From contig NZ_LQCI01000010.1 in the NCBI RefSeq assembly GCF_001613935.1, positions 186,001 to 250,000 on the forward strand: DNA of 64,000 nt. The letters run 5' to 3'. The notes beneath the pieces are model-generated. The model was not told the origin of the DNA, searched no databases, and saw only the letters and a list, made by a program, of their open reading frames with translations. This stretch comes from Amycolatopsis regifaucium (GTDB taxonomy: Bacteria; Actinomycetota; Actinomycetes; Mycobacteriales; Pseudonocardiaceae). Positions 1 through 6,117 of the stretch are shown here, one piece after another (the first letter of the stretch is position 1; every line of letters begins with the position of its first letter). A program made the position numbers and the translations under genes.

Positions 1-199
1 CGCCGTCGGCCCTCGGCCTTCCGTCGACGTAAGAGGCGTAGTCGGCGTCGGTGAACGGGGAGAACGCGTCGCCGTCGCGGGCGCGCAGGAAGTCGTCGAA
101 CGTGCGTTTCCACGCTTCGCGGTGCTGGGCCGCGGTTCCGGTCAGCACGCCGTCGAGGTCGAAGAGGCAGGCCGTGATGGTGTCGGGCAGACCGATCAT
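1..199 (-). CDS. HAD-superfamily hydrolase, N-terminal part
   Basis: The gene runs off the left edge; only about 66 N-terminal residues are visible, starting at ATG 199. Residues 14-20 read DLDGVLT, the HAD motif I with the nucleophile Asp14 and the acid/base Asp16. The following stretch (AAQHREAWKRTFDDFL) is the usual beginning of the beta-phosphoglucomutase/phosphatase-type cap. Proteins with this start are often sugar-phosphate phosphatases or mutases, and in actinomycetes they often precede a maltose/trehalose phosphorylase, but that gene would lie outside the window. Family certain, substrate unknown. Confidence 0.8.
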   Translation of the reverse strand, partial: MIGLPDTITACLFDLDGVLTGTAAQHREAWKRTFDDFLRARDGDAFSPFTDADYASYVDGRPRADG

Positions 200-210
200 G
201 TCTGGCCACG

Positions 211-564
211 CTACCCGCGCTCGGCGGTGCCCGCTCGGCTTTCGGGATGCGGCCGCACCAGGTGGATCAGTTCGTGGACGGTCGCGTCGGCGAGGCTGTA
301 GCGCACGATCCGGCCATCGCGGCGCGCCGTCACCAGGCCGTGCGCGCGCAACAGCCGCAACGCCTGCGAGACCGCGGTGTCGGTCATACCGGTGGCCGCG
401 GAGAGATCGGTCACGCTGATTTCGCGCGCGTAATGGATCGAGACGAGCAGCGCGAGCCGTGACGGATCCGCGACGAGCGAGAACCGTTGTGCCCATTCGG
501 TGATCGCCTCGCGGTCACCCATGCCTTCGACGGCGGCGTCCACCCGGTCCGGCTCGATGCTCAC
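211..564 (-). CDS. ArsR/SmtB-family transcriptional regulator
   Basis: A 117-residue winged-helix repressor of the ArsR family. The DPSRLALL stretch (33-40) is the conserved dimer/helix entry, residues about 52-75 form the recognition helix region, and a wing follows (GRIVRYSLAD). The last helix carries Asp93, His97, His101 and His106. That resembles, but does not match exactly, the alpha-5 Zn/Ni/Co site of SmtB/NmtR-type sensors, so metal sensing is possible but not shown. It has no cysteines, so it is not an As(III)- or Cd-thiolate sensor. It lies between the HAD gene and the TetR gene, all on the minus strand, with only 9-11 nt gaps, so the three may be one transcript. Confidence 0.85.
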   Translation of the reverse strand: MSIEPDRVDAAVEGMGDREAITEWAQRFSLVADPSRLALLVSIHYAREISVTDLSAATGMTDTAVSQALRLLRAHGLVTARRDGRIVRYSLADATVHELIHLVRPHPESRAGTAERG

Positions 565-573
565 CCGCCGATG

Positions 574-1155
574 TTATGCGGCGCGGACCACGAGTGCGAC
601 GTGCCGCGCGGCCCGGTCCAGCGGATCGGGCGACCGGCGGACCCGGCTGACGAGCAAAGCGCCTTCGAGGTTGGTCACGATGGCCGTCGCGAGGTCTTCG
701 GCCCTTTCGCCGTCGGCACCGTGGGCGCCGAGCAAGTCGACCAGCAGCGCGTGCCAGGCGGCGAACGCGTCCTCGCACGCCTTGGTGATCGCGGGGGAGG
801 CGTGTGCCATCTCCAGCGTGATCGTGGCGAGCGGGCAGCCGCCGCGGTAGCCGTCGGTGGCCAGCGCCTCGCCCGCCTTGCGATACCACCAGCTCACGGC
901 GTCCTCGATGGTCTCGTTGCGTTCGAAGGCGCGGCGGACCGTCTTGGCCACGACGGCGGTGCCGAGCTCGATGGCGGCGACCGCGAGCTGCTCCTTGCCA
1001 CCGGGGAAGTGGTGGTACGCCGAGCCCCACGGCGTCCCGGCATGCTCGACCAGCCGCCGCCACGAGGTCGCCTGGTAGCCCTCGCGACGGAAGAGCGTCA
1101 TCGCGGTCGAAATCATCCGCTCACGGGTGGTGGCATCGGACACGTCTCCGAGCAT
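574..1155 (-). CDS. TetR/AcrR-family repressor (LmrA/YxaF-like)
   Basis: A 193-residue TetR-family regulator. The N-terminal HTH spans about residues 10-55, with the typical GTPWGSAYHHFPGGKEQL recognition-helix region. The C-terminal part includes CPLATITLEMA, typical of the LmrA/YxaF group. It is divergent from the PaaI thioesterase at 1216, and the 60-bp interval holds two copies of a palindromic box. It therefore very probably represses itself and the thioesterase. The inducing ligand is unknown; a substrate of the thioesterase (aromatic or acyl-CoA related) is a reasonable guess. Confidence 0.9.
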   Translation of the reverse strand: MLGDVSDATTRERMISTAMTLFRREGYQATSWRRLVEHAGTPWGSAYHHFPGGKEQLAVAAIELGTAVVAKTVRRAFERNETIEDAVSWWYRKAGEALATDGYRGGCPLATITLEMAHASPAITKACEDAFAAWHALLVDLLGAHGADGERAEDLATAIVTNLEGALLVSRVRRSPDPLDRAARHVALVVRAA

Positions 1156-1164
1156 AGCCCTTGA

Positions 1165-1204
1165 CTAGGACGATCGTCTTGGGAAAGGCTAGGACGACCG
1201 TCTT
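1165..1204. promoter_or_regulatory. Twin TetR operators in the TetR/thioesterase promoter
   Basis: Two near-identical 16-mers, ctaggacgatcgtctt (1165-1180) and ctaggacgaccgtctt (1189-1204), lie 24 bp apart. The core GACGATCGTC is a perfect palindrome in the first copy and has one mismatch in the second. A TTGACT -35-like hexamer (1161-1166) leaves the first box in the spacer and the second just before the Shine-Dalgarno aggagg (1205-1210) of the thioesterase. This is the arrangement expected for a TetR repressor blocking both divergent promoters. Confidence 0.8.
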
Positions 1205-1215
1205 AGGAGGCAGTC

Positions 1216-1722
1216 ATGACCGTCGACGTCACCGGCCAGACCAGGCAGAAGACCGTGACCTGGCAGGATCCGTTGCCCACCGCGCGGCTCGGCCGTGCAC
1301 TGTCCGGGCTGGACTACCTGACCGGCATCGCCGAGGGCCGCATCCCGCCTCCGCCGATCTCGGCGCATTTCGGGATGCGCTGGGTGAGCGTGGCCCAGGG
1401 CGACGTCGTACTCGCCGCGACGCCGGACGAGTCGCTGTACAACCCGATCGGCACGGTGCACGGCGGGGTCGCGGCGACCCTCCTGGATTCGGCGGTGGCG
1501 TGCGCGGTGCATTCGACCCTGCCCGCCGGGGTCGGCTACACCTCGGTCGAGTTGAAGGTGAACTTCCTGCGCGCCATTTCCGGCTCGGTGGGGGAGATCC
1601 GCGCGCACGGCTGGATCGTGAAGGCCGGTTCGCGGGTGGCGTTCGCCGAGGGCGACATCCGGGACGCGGAGGGCAAGGTGCTCGCGACCGCGTCGAGCAC
1701 CTGCCTGATCATCGCTCCCTGA
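1216..1722 (+). CDS. PaaI-family hotdog thioesterase
   Basis: A 168-residue single hotdog-fold acyl-CoA thioesterase. The segment NPIGTVHGGVAATLLDSAVA contains the family HGG loop (82-84) and the catalytic acid Asp91. SVELKVNFLRA is the typical central strand. The start at ATG 1216 is fixed by aggagg five nucleotides upstream. It should hydrolyse acyl- or aryl-CoA esters in the cytoplasm; the specific substrate cannot be read from sequence. It is divergent from, and probably repressed by, the TetR gene at 574-1155, making this a self-contained inducible unit. Confidence 0.88.
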   Translation: MTVDVTGQTRQKTVTWQDPLPTARLGRALSGLDYLTGIAEGRIPPPPISAHFGMRWVSVAQGDVVLAATPDESLYNPIGTVHGGVAATLLDSAVACAVHSTLPAGVGYTSVELKVNFLRAISGSVGEIRAHGWIVKAGSRVAFAEGDIRDAEGKVLATASSTCLIIAP

Positions 1723-1723
1723 C

Positions 1724-2089
1724 TCAGAACATCCCGTTCGGCACTTCCGCGGCGGGCGGTACGGGCTGCTTGACGTCCCAATGTTCCACAATGAGCCCGT
1801 TTTCGACGCGGACGATGTCGACGACGGCCGCGCCGCGTTCGTCGCCGGACGGGACCACGTGCAGGTGCACGACGGCGTGGTCGTCGTCGGCGATCACGCG
1901 TTTGACGGAGACTTCCGCGTCGATCAGCGGCGAATTCCGCATCGCCGCCACGAAAGCGTCACGGCCGGAGGGAAGGCCAGGGCTGTGGGTGCGGAAATCC
2001 GGGTGCACGTTCGCGCCCGCGGCGGCGAAGTCCTTGTGTACGAACAAGTTCTCGAAGCAGTCGAGGACGATCTTCTGGGTCGTTGTCAT
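1724..2089 (-). CDS. SnoaL-like (NTF2-fold) protein
   Basis: About 121 residues from ATG 2089; a GTG at 2113 would add 8 residues. Features are an N-terminal helix (VLDCFENLFVHKDF), a NVHPDFRTHSPGLPSGRDAF segment and a C-terminal strand ending in EHWDVKQPVP, all typical of SnoaL-like polyketide-cyclase/NTF2 fold proteins of unknown catalytic role. It overlaps nothing, and ends 2 nt from the convergent thioesterase stop. The upstream MarR gene (ending at 2144) is co-oriented, so the two may be co-transcribed. Confidence 0.75.
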   Translation of the reverse strand: MTTTQKIVLDCFENLFVHKDFAAAGANVHPDFRTHSPGLPSGRDAFVAAMRNSPLIDAEVSVKRVIADDDHAVVHLHVVPSGDERGAAVVDIVRVENGLIVEHWDVKQPVPPAAEVPNGMF

Positions 2090-2143
2090 ACGGGCATCGT
2101 TTCGCTTGGCCACGCCGCCGTCGATTACCGCGGAGGTAATGCC

Positions 2144-2626
2144 TCAAAGCGGCGGGCGGACCCGGCGGCCGCGGATCGCTTCCGGTTCGCCGTAACGATC
2201 GACGATCCGGGCCAGCAATTCCCTCGCGTCCGCGACCCGCTCTTCGCCGAATTCCGCGGTGAGTTCCTTTTCCAGCGCCGCCCGATGTTTTCGTGCCCCT
2301 TCGACGGCGCGTTCGGCCGTTTCGGTCAGGTGCAACCACCGGGTCCGCGCGTCGGCGGGATCGGGTACGCGCCGGAGCAGCCCCCGGCGTTCGAGCTCGG
2401 CGACCACCTTCGAGGCCGCCTGCTGGGTCACGCCCATCCGTCCGGCCAGCGCGGAGATAGACAGCGGTCCGGCGAGCACGTGCTGGAACACCACGCCGTC
2501 GTTGAACCGGGTTCCGCCGATCCCGTCGGCGGTCAGCCGTCGCTGGATCTCGCCGCTCATCGCCCAGCCCGCGAACAGCGAGATCAGTGACAGGTCGAGA
2601 TCTGCGGGGTTAGGATCCACAACCAT
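2144..2626 (-). CDS. MarR-family transcriptional regulator
   Basis: A 160-residue winged-helix MarR regulator from ATG 2626. LSISALAGRMGVTQQAASK (HTH) is followed by ELERRGLLRRVPDPADAR, the classical MarR wing with the D-x-D/R pattern. The start codon lies inside a perfect 20-bp palindrome shared with the divergent PNPOx gene, whose ATG overlaps this one by 2 nt. There is no convincing Shine-Dalgarno on this side, so translation from a leaderless mRNA is likely. It probably binds the palindrome and represses both genes. Confidence 0.88.
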   Translation of the reverse strand: MVVDPNPADLDLSLISLFAGWAMSGEIQRRLTADGIGGTRFNDGVVFQHVLAGPLSISALAGRMGVTQQAASKVVAELERRGLLRRVPDPADARTRWLHLTETAERAVEGARKHRAALEKELTAEFGEERVADARELLARIVDRYGEPEAIRGRRVRPPL

Positions 2627-2635
2627 GGTTGTGGA
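2616..2635. promoter_or_regulatory. 20-bp perfect palindrome covering two divergent start codons
   Basis: tccacaaccatggttgtgga is a perfect inverted repeat centred on CCATGG. The forward ATG (2625-2627) starts the PNPOx gene and the reverse ATG (2626-2624) starts the MarR gene. It is the obvious MarR operator. Its position implies that a bound dimer covers both start sites, and that the transcripts begin at or very near the start codons. Confidence 0.75.
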
Positions 2636-3098
2636 ATCTAGCATCCCGCCGCGTGAACTGCTGGAGGAGTTCGTCCGGGTCGCCCATCGGATCGTCTGGT
2701 GCACGCTGGCGACGGTCGACCGCCGAGGGCGGCCGAGGTCGAGGGTGGTGCACCCGATCTGGGAACAGCGGGACGGCGAACTCGTCGGGCACCTGTTCAC
2801 CCGGCCCACTCCGCTGAAGAAGACGCATCTCGCGCGGACGCCGTTCGTCTCGTGTTCGTACTGGGATCCGGCGCACGAGGTCGCCGTCGCCGAATGCGGC
2901 GCCGGTTATGCCGACGACGAGGAAACGCGGCGACATCTGTGGCGGCTGGCCGAGGAAACGCCGGAGCCGCTGGGCTTCGACCCGAGGATCATGGGCGGCG
3001 AAGATCCACTGGATCCGGACATCACCGTGCTGAGGCTGGTGCCGTGGCGGATAAGTACCGGCGGCAAGGCCTGGCGGCTGGCGGACCCGGCCGCTTAG
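2625..3098 (+). CDS. Pyridoxamine 5'-phosphate oxidase-like flavin-binding protein
   Basis: A 157-residue split-barrel protein. RIVWCTLATVDRRGRPRSRVV near the N-terminus is the PNPOx-like flavin/F420-binding signature, and the family usually reduces or binds a flavin-type cofactor. The C-terminal half (PEPLGFDPRIM, LRLVPWRIS) fits this group of about 150-residue actinobacterial proteins. The start is the ATG inside the shared palindrome; only a weak tagga lies upstream. It ends in a 4-nt convergent overlap with the ROK gene. Substrate unknown; control by the divergent MarR protein is inferred. Confidence 0.8.
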   Translation: MVVESSIPPRELLEEFVRVAHRIVWCTLATVDRRGRPRSRVVHPIWEQRDGELVGHLFTRPTPLKKTHLARTPFVSCSYWDPAHEVAVAECGAGYADDEETRRHLWRLAEETPEPLGFDPRIMGGEDPLDPDITVLRLVPWRISTGGKAWRLADPAA

Positions 3099-4297
3099 GC
3101 CGCACCGACCTTCCGTTCGAAGACCAGGCCCTCGGCGGCGCGCAGGCCGACGCTGATCGCACCGGTCAGGACGCCGTCGTCGCCCAGTTCGCCCTGGACG
3201 ACCGACGGGACGAGCGGGGTGAACGAGCGCAGCGCGCGGTCGATCGGGTCGAGCAGCAGATCGGCCGCGGTGCCGATGCCGCCGCCGAGCACGATCAGTT
3301 CGGGGTCGATCACCGCGGCCACCGACGCGACCGTGTACGCGAGCCTGTCCGCTTCGGCCTCGACGGCACGCAAGGCGAGTTCGTCGCCATCGCGGGCGAG
3401 CCGGAAGACCTCGCGGGCCGATTTCGCCGTGCCGAGGCCGAGTTCGCGGGCGCCGCGGACCACGGACTGCGCCGCCGTCGCCTCTTCGAGATGACCACGG
3501 ACCGGCGGCGCGTCTTCGCCTTCACCCGCCGCGTGTGACTGGCCGTAGGGCAGGTAGCCGATTTCGCCCGCGGCGCCCGTCGCGCCGCGGAAGACCTCGC
3601 CGTTGACCATCACGCCCATGCCGACACCGGTGCCGATGGTGATGCAGCCGAACACGGACGCGCCGCGCGCGGCACCGCGTTCCCATTCACCGACGGCGGT
3701 GAGGTTCGCGTCGTTCTCCACCATGAGGTCCGGGCCGAGAACGCCTTCGAGTTCGTCGAGCAGGCCTGCCTTGCCCCAGCCGGGCAGGTTCGGCGCGTGC
3801 CGGAAGCAGCGTTTGGCCGGGTCGGCGACCCCGGGCGAGCCGAGGACGCGCACGACGATGTCCGCCTGGCTCAGCCCCGCTTCGCGCACTGTCGCCGCCG
3901 CGAGCGCGCCCACGGCGCTGACGAGCGCGGTGCCGGAACGCGAGGTGTTCCGTTCGTCACGGCGGGCGACGACGGTGTGGCCGAGGTCCGAGACGGCGAC
4001 ACGGAGGTGTTCGCGTCCGATGTCGACACCGAGGACGTATCCGGCCGTGGGATCCGCCTCGTAGAGCACGGCGGACCGGCCGGTGCCGGTCGAGGTGTGC
4101 CCGGTCGCCCTGGCGAGGCCCGCCGCTTCGAGAGCCAGCAACGCTTGGCTCACCGTCGGCTTGGAGAGACCGGTGTCCTTGGCGACTTGCGGCCGGGTGG
4201 CGGGGCCGCTGCGGCGCAGGAGGTCCAGCACGGCGCGCTGATTGATCTTCCGCATCCCGGCCGGGGTGCCGACGGGCGGACTTTCTGCGCCAATCAC
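3095..4297 (-). CDS. ROK-family transcriptional regulator
   Basis: A 400-residue repressor. The N-terminal winged HTH (NQRAVLDLLRRSGPATRPQVAKDTGLSKPTVSQ) is followed by a sugar-kinase-like ROK domain with the ATP-loop-like VDIGREHLRVAV, MVENDANLTAVGEW and IGTGVGMGVMVNGE. The cysteine zinc motif of NagC-type ROK proteins is missing and GEIGYLPYG replaces the usual GExGH, so kinase activity is unlikely. The start is GTG 4297, because aggagg lies 8 nt upstream; a longer reading to 4321 has no such support. Upstream are a direct repeat (4317-4337) and a dre site (4485-4500), suggesting auto-control and DasR control of sugar metabolism. Confidence 0.88.
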   Translation of the reverse strand: MIGAESPPVGTPAGMRKINQRAVLDLLRRSGPATRPQVAKDTGLSKPTVSQALLALEAAGLARATGHTSTGTGRSAVLYEADPTAGYVLGVDIGREHLRVAVSDLGHTVVARRDERNTSRSGTALVSAVGALAAATVREAGLSQADIVVRVLGSPGVADPAKRCFRHAPNLPGWGKAGLLDELEGVLGPDLMVENDANLTAVGEWERGAARGASVFGCITIGTGVGMGVMVNGEVFRGATGAAGEIGYLPYGQSHAAGEGEDAPPVRGHLEEATAAQSVVRGARELGLGTAKSAREVFRLARDGDELALRAVEAEADRLAYTVASVAAVIDPELIVLGGGIGTAADLLLDPIDRALRSFTPLVPSVVQGELGDDGVLTGAISVGLRAAEGLVFERKVGAA

Positions 4298-4316
4298 GAG
4301 CTTCGCCTCCTGTCGA

Positions 4317-4337
4317 ACCAAAGTGTTCCACCAAAGT
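4317..4337. promoter_or_regulatory. Direct repeat accaaagt-N5-accaaagt upstream of the ROK gene
   Basis: accaaagt occurs at 4317-4324 and again at 4330-4337, on one helical face with a 13-bp pitch. It lies immediately upstream of the ROK Shine-Dalgarno (on the minus strand it reads actttggt twice). Position suggests an autoregulatory ROK-binding site; binding is not demonstrated. Confidence 0.5.
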
Positions 4338-4484
4338 TATCCGGCTCCGGCCCGGAATGGGCAAGAAGGTTTACATTCGGTGGTCCTCGGCGACGATAAA
4401 CGGCTCGGGGGCGCGCATCGCGCACGCCGCGCGCGAAAACCGGTGATTCACCCGGTATTCGGACGGGTGCTCCCAGTGATCGAT

Positions 4485-4500
4485 AATGGTCTAGACCAAG
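4485..4500. promoter_or_regulatory. DasR-type dre site
   Basis: aatggtctagaccaag contains TGGTCTAGACCA (4487-4498), a perfect 12-bp palindrome. It is identical to the core of the DasR-responsive element known from N-acetylglucosamine/chitin regulons of actinomycetes. It lies about 190 bp upstream of the ROK start and just past the stop of the anti-sigma gene at 4516, so the ROK gene is the most likely target. Confidence 0.7.
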
Positions 4501-4515
4501 CGGCGCAGGTTTCGG

Positions 4516-5244
4516 TCAGGCGACGTGACGGCTCGCCGGCCGCCGGAATCCCCTGTGCTGGCGGGGGCGTTCGGGGGTTTCGCCGGTTTCGCCGCCGGTT
4601 TCCGCGGTGACGGAGCCGGGGTTGCCGGCCGTCGTCGCCGGACTGGGGAGGTCGCGCAGGCGATGCTGACGGTTCACCACGAACAGCAGGACCAGTCCGA
4701 GGACGACCAGCCCGTGGGTGAGCACCCGCCCGGCGGTGACCTGCCCCGAGACGAGGTCGCCCGCCGACAACGCCAGGAGCAGGGCGACGAACCCGGTCAG
4801 CGCCGGCAGCTGCCCGGCCGCCGCCTTCGTGCGGACGGCCGCCCAGCCGAGGCCGACGCCGACGGCGAGGTTCCACGCGCTGCTCTCGTGCGCGAGGTGC
4901 CCGACCAGGGATTCCGCGCTGTGTCCCGCCGCGTGGTCCTCGACGCCCAGTAGTTGGGCGAAGGCGAGGCCGAGCTGGGCGATCGCGACCAGGGCGAGCG
5001 CGATCCTGGCGGGCCAGCCTTCGCGCGGCGGGGCGGGGGTGCGGTCCAGGATGACGGCGGTGAGGTCCGGGACCGGTGGCGCCGGCCGCAGCAGGATCGT
5101 CCGGTGCAGCCGCTCCGCGCGAGCGAGCCACGACCGGCAGGCGGCGCAACCGGCCACATGCCGGTCGACCGCCTCAGGTGGGGCGGGTTCGGTTTCGCCG
5201 TCGAGCCGGGCAGACAGGGCCTCGCGGCAGGTCTCGCACTTCAC
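4516..5244 (-). CDS. Zinc-finger anti-sigma factor, membrane-bound
   Basis: A 242-residue protein from GTG 5244. The N-terminus has CETC (3-6) and HVAGCAAC, giving the HxxxCxxC zinc anti-sigma signature (His29, Cys33, Cys36). Hydrophobic segments follow at about 80-100, 127-137, 148-168 and 172-190, then a charged cytoplasmic-like tail rich in Pro/Arg. It is divergent from the ECF sigma gene at 5303 with 58 bp between them, the usual head-to-head arrangement. It should hold that sigma factor at the membrane; the releasing signal is unknown. Confidence 0.85.
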   Translation of the reverse strand: MKCETCREALSARLDGETEPAPPEAVDRHVAGCAACRSWLARAERLHRTILLRPAPPVPDLTAVILDRTPAPPREGWPARIALALVAIAQLGLAFAQLLGVEDHAAGHSAESLVGHLAHESSAWNLAVGVGLGWAAVRTKAAAGQLPALTGFVALLLALSAGDLVSGQVTAGRVLTHGLVVLGLVLLFVVNRQHRLRDLPSPATTAGNPGSVTAETGGETGETPERPRQHRGFRRPASRHVA

Positions 5245-5302
5245 GTCTCACTTGTCGGGCGCGGGCCTGCCACGGTTCCCGGCGCGCTGCTACGTTTCTC
5301 CT

Positions 5303-5872
5303 ATGGCCGGGCCGCGTAACCACGACGACGAGCGGGTGACCGCGCTCGCGCTCGCCGCCGCCCGCGGTGACCGGCGGGCGCTCGAGGACTGGGTGCGGGC
5401 CACGCAGGCCGACGTCTGGCGGTTCGTCGCGCACCTCGCCGACGTCGGCGCCGCCGACGACCTCACCCAGGAGACGTACCTGCGCGCGTTCGGCAGCCTC
5501 CGCCGGTTCGCCGGCCGGTCCTCCTCGCGGACCTGGCTCCTGTCGATCGCCCGGCGCGTGGTCGTCGACCGCATCCGGGCGGCCTCGGCGCGCCCGAAAC
5601 TCGCCGACGTCGATTGGGAAGCGACCGCCGAGCGGCGCGGGGCGCGTCACGCGGAGGGCGTCGCGGGGTTCGAGGATCTGGTGGAGCTGCGGATGCTGCT
5701 CGACGGTCTCGACCCGGAGCGGCGTGAGGTCCTCGTCCTCACCCAGGTTCTGGGGCTCTCGTACGCCGAAGCCGCCGAAATCTGCGGCTGCCCGGTCGGT
5801 ACCGTGCGCTCGCGGATCGCCCGCGCCCGCGAAGACCTGCTCGAAGCGGGCCGGGAGCGCGACTCCATCTGA
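5303..5872 (+). CDS. ECF sigma factor (SigC-like)
   Basis: A 189-residue ECF sigma factor from ATG 5303. Region 2 is seen in [20 protein letters not shown], and region 4 in [26 protein letters not shown]. Both are intact and there is no C-terminal extension. The sequence is closest in feel to the actinobacterial SigC group, but that assignment is from memory. A divergent anti-sigma gene shares the 58-bp promoter interval. An intergenic palindromic repeat begins right after the stop codon. Confidence 0.88.
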   Translation: MAGPRNHDDERVTALALAAARGDRRALEDWVRATQADVWRFVAHLADVGAADDLTQETYLRAFGSLRRFAGRSSSRTWLLSIARRVVVDRIRAASARPKLADVDWEATAERRGARHAEGVAGFEDLVELRMLLDGLDPERREVLVLTQVLGLSYAEAAEICGCPVGTVRSRIARAREDLLEAGRERDSI

Positions 5873-5939
5873 CGCGTTTCGTCCTCTAAGTGCGGTAGTT
5901 CGCGCTGCCAACTACCGCGTTCAGAGGACTAAATGCGGG
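5873..5939. repeat. Intergenic palindromic repeat, copy A
   Basis: An imperfect inverted repeat starting directly after the sigma stop codon. The left arm (gcgtttcgtcctctaagtgc...) pairs with the right arm ending ...agaggactaaatgcggg; about 22 of 27 arm positions match and the loop is about 9 nt. It belongs to the family also found at 18579-18640, 20232-20295 and 54846-54868. It could act as a terminator for the sigma gene. Confidence 0.8.
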
Positions 5940-6018
5940 CCGCGCTGTGGCACGCCACACATTTCGGGGCGGTGGCTGTCATCTGGTCACACAAATGGCC
6001 GGGCACGACTACTCCGCG

Positions 6019-6048
6019 TTGACTAGGCCGAATGCCGATGCCTAGCGT
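6019..6048 (+). promoter_or_regulatory. Vegetative-type promoter for the molybdenum hydroxylase operon
   Basis: TTGACT (6019-6024) and TAGCGT (6043-6048) are separated by 18 nt and fit the actinobacterial housekeeping pattern TTGAC-N17/18-TAnnnT. The predicted leader is about 60 nt, with a gaaggga Shine-Dalgarno region before ATG 6118. Confidence 0.5.
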
Positions 6049-6117
6049 GTCGCCATCCGACCCCAGGCCGCGCGAGGGTCCCCGCCTTCTCCGCGCGCTC
6101 TCGAAGGGATCTTCCCG

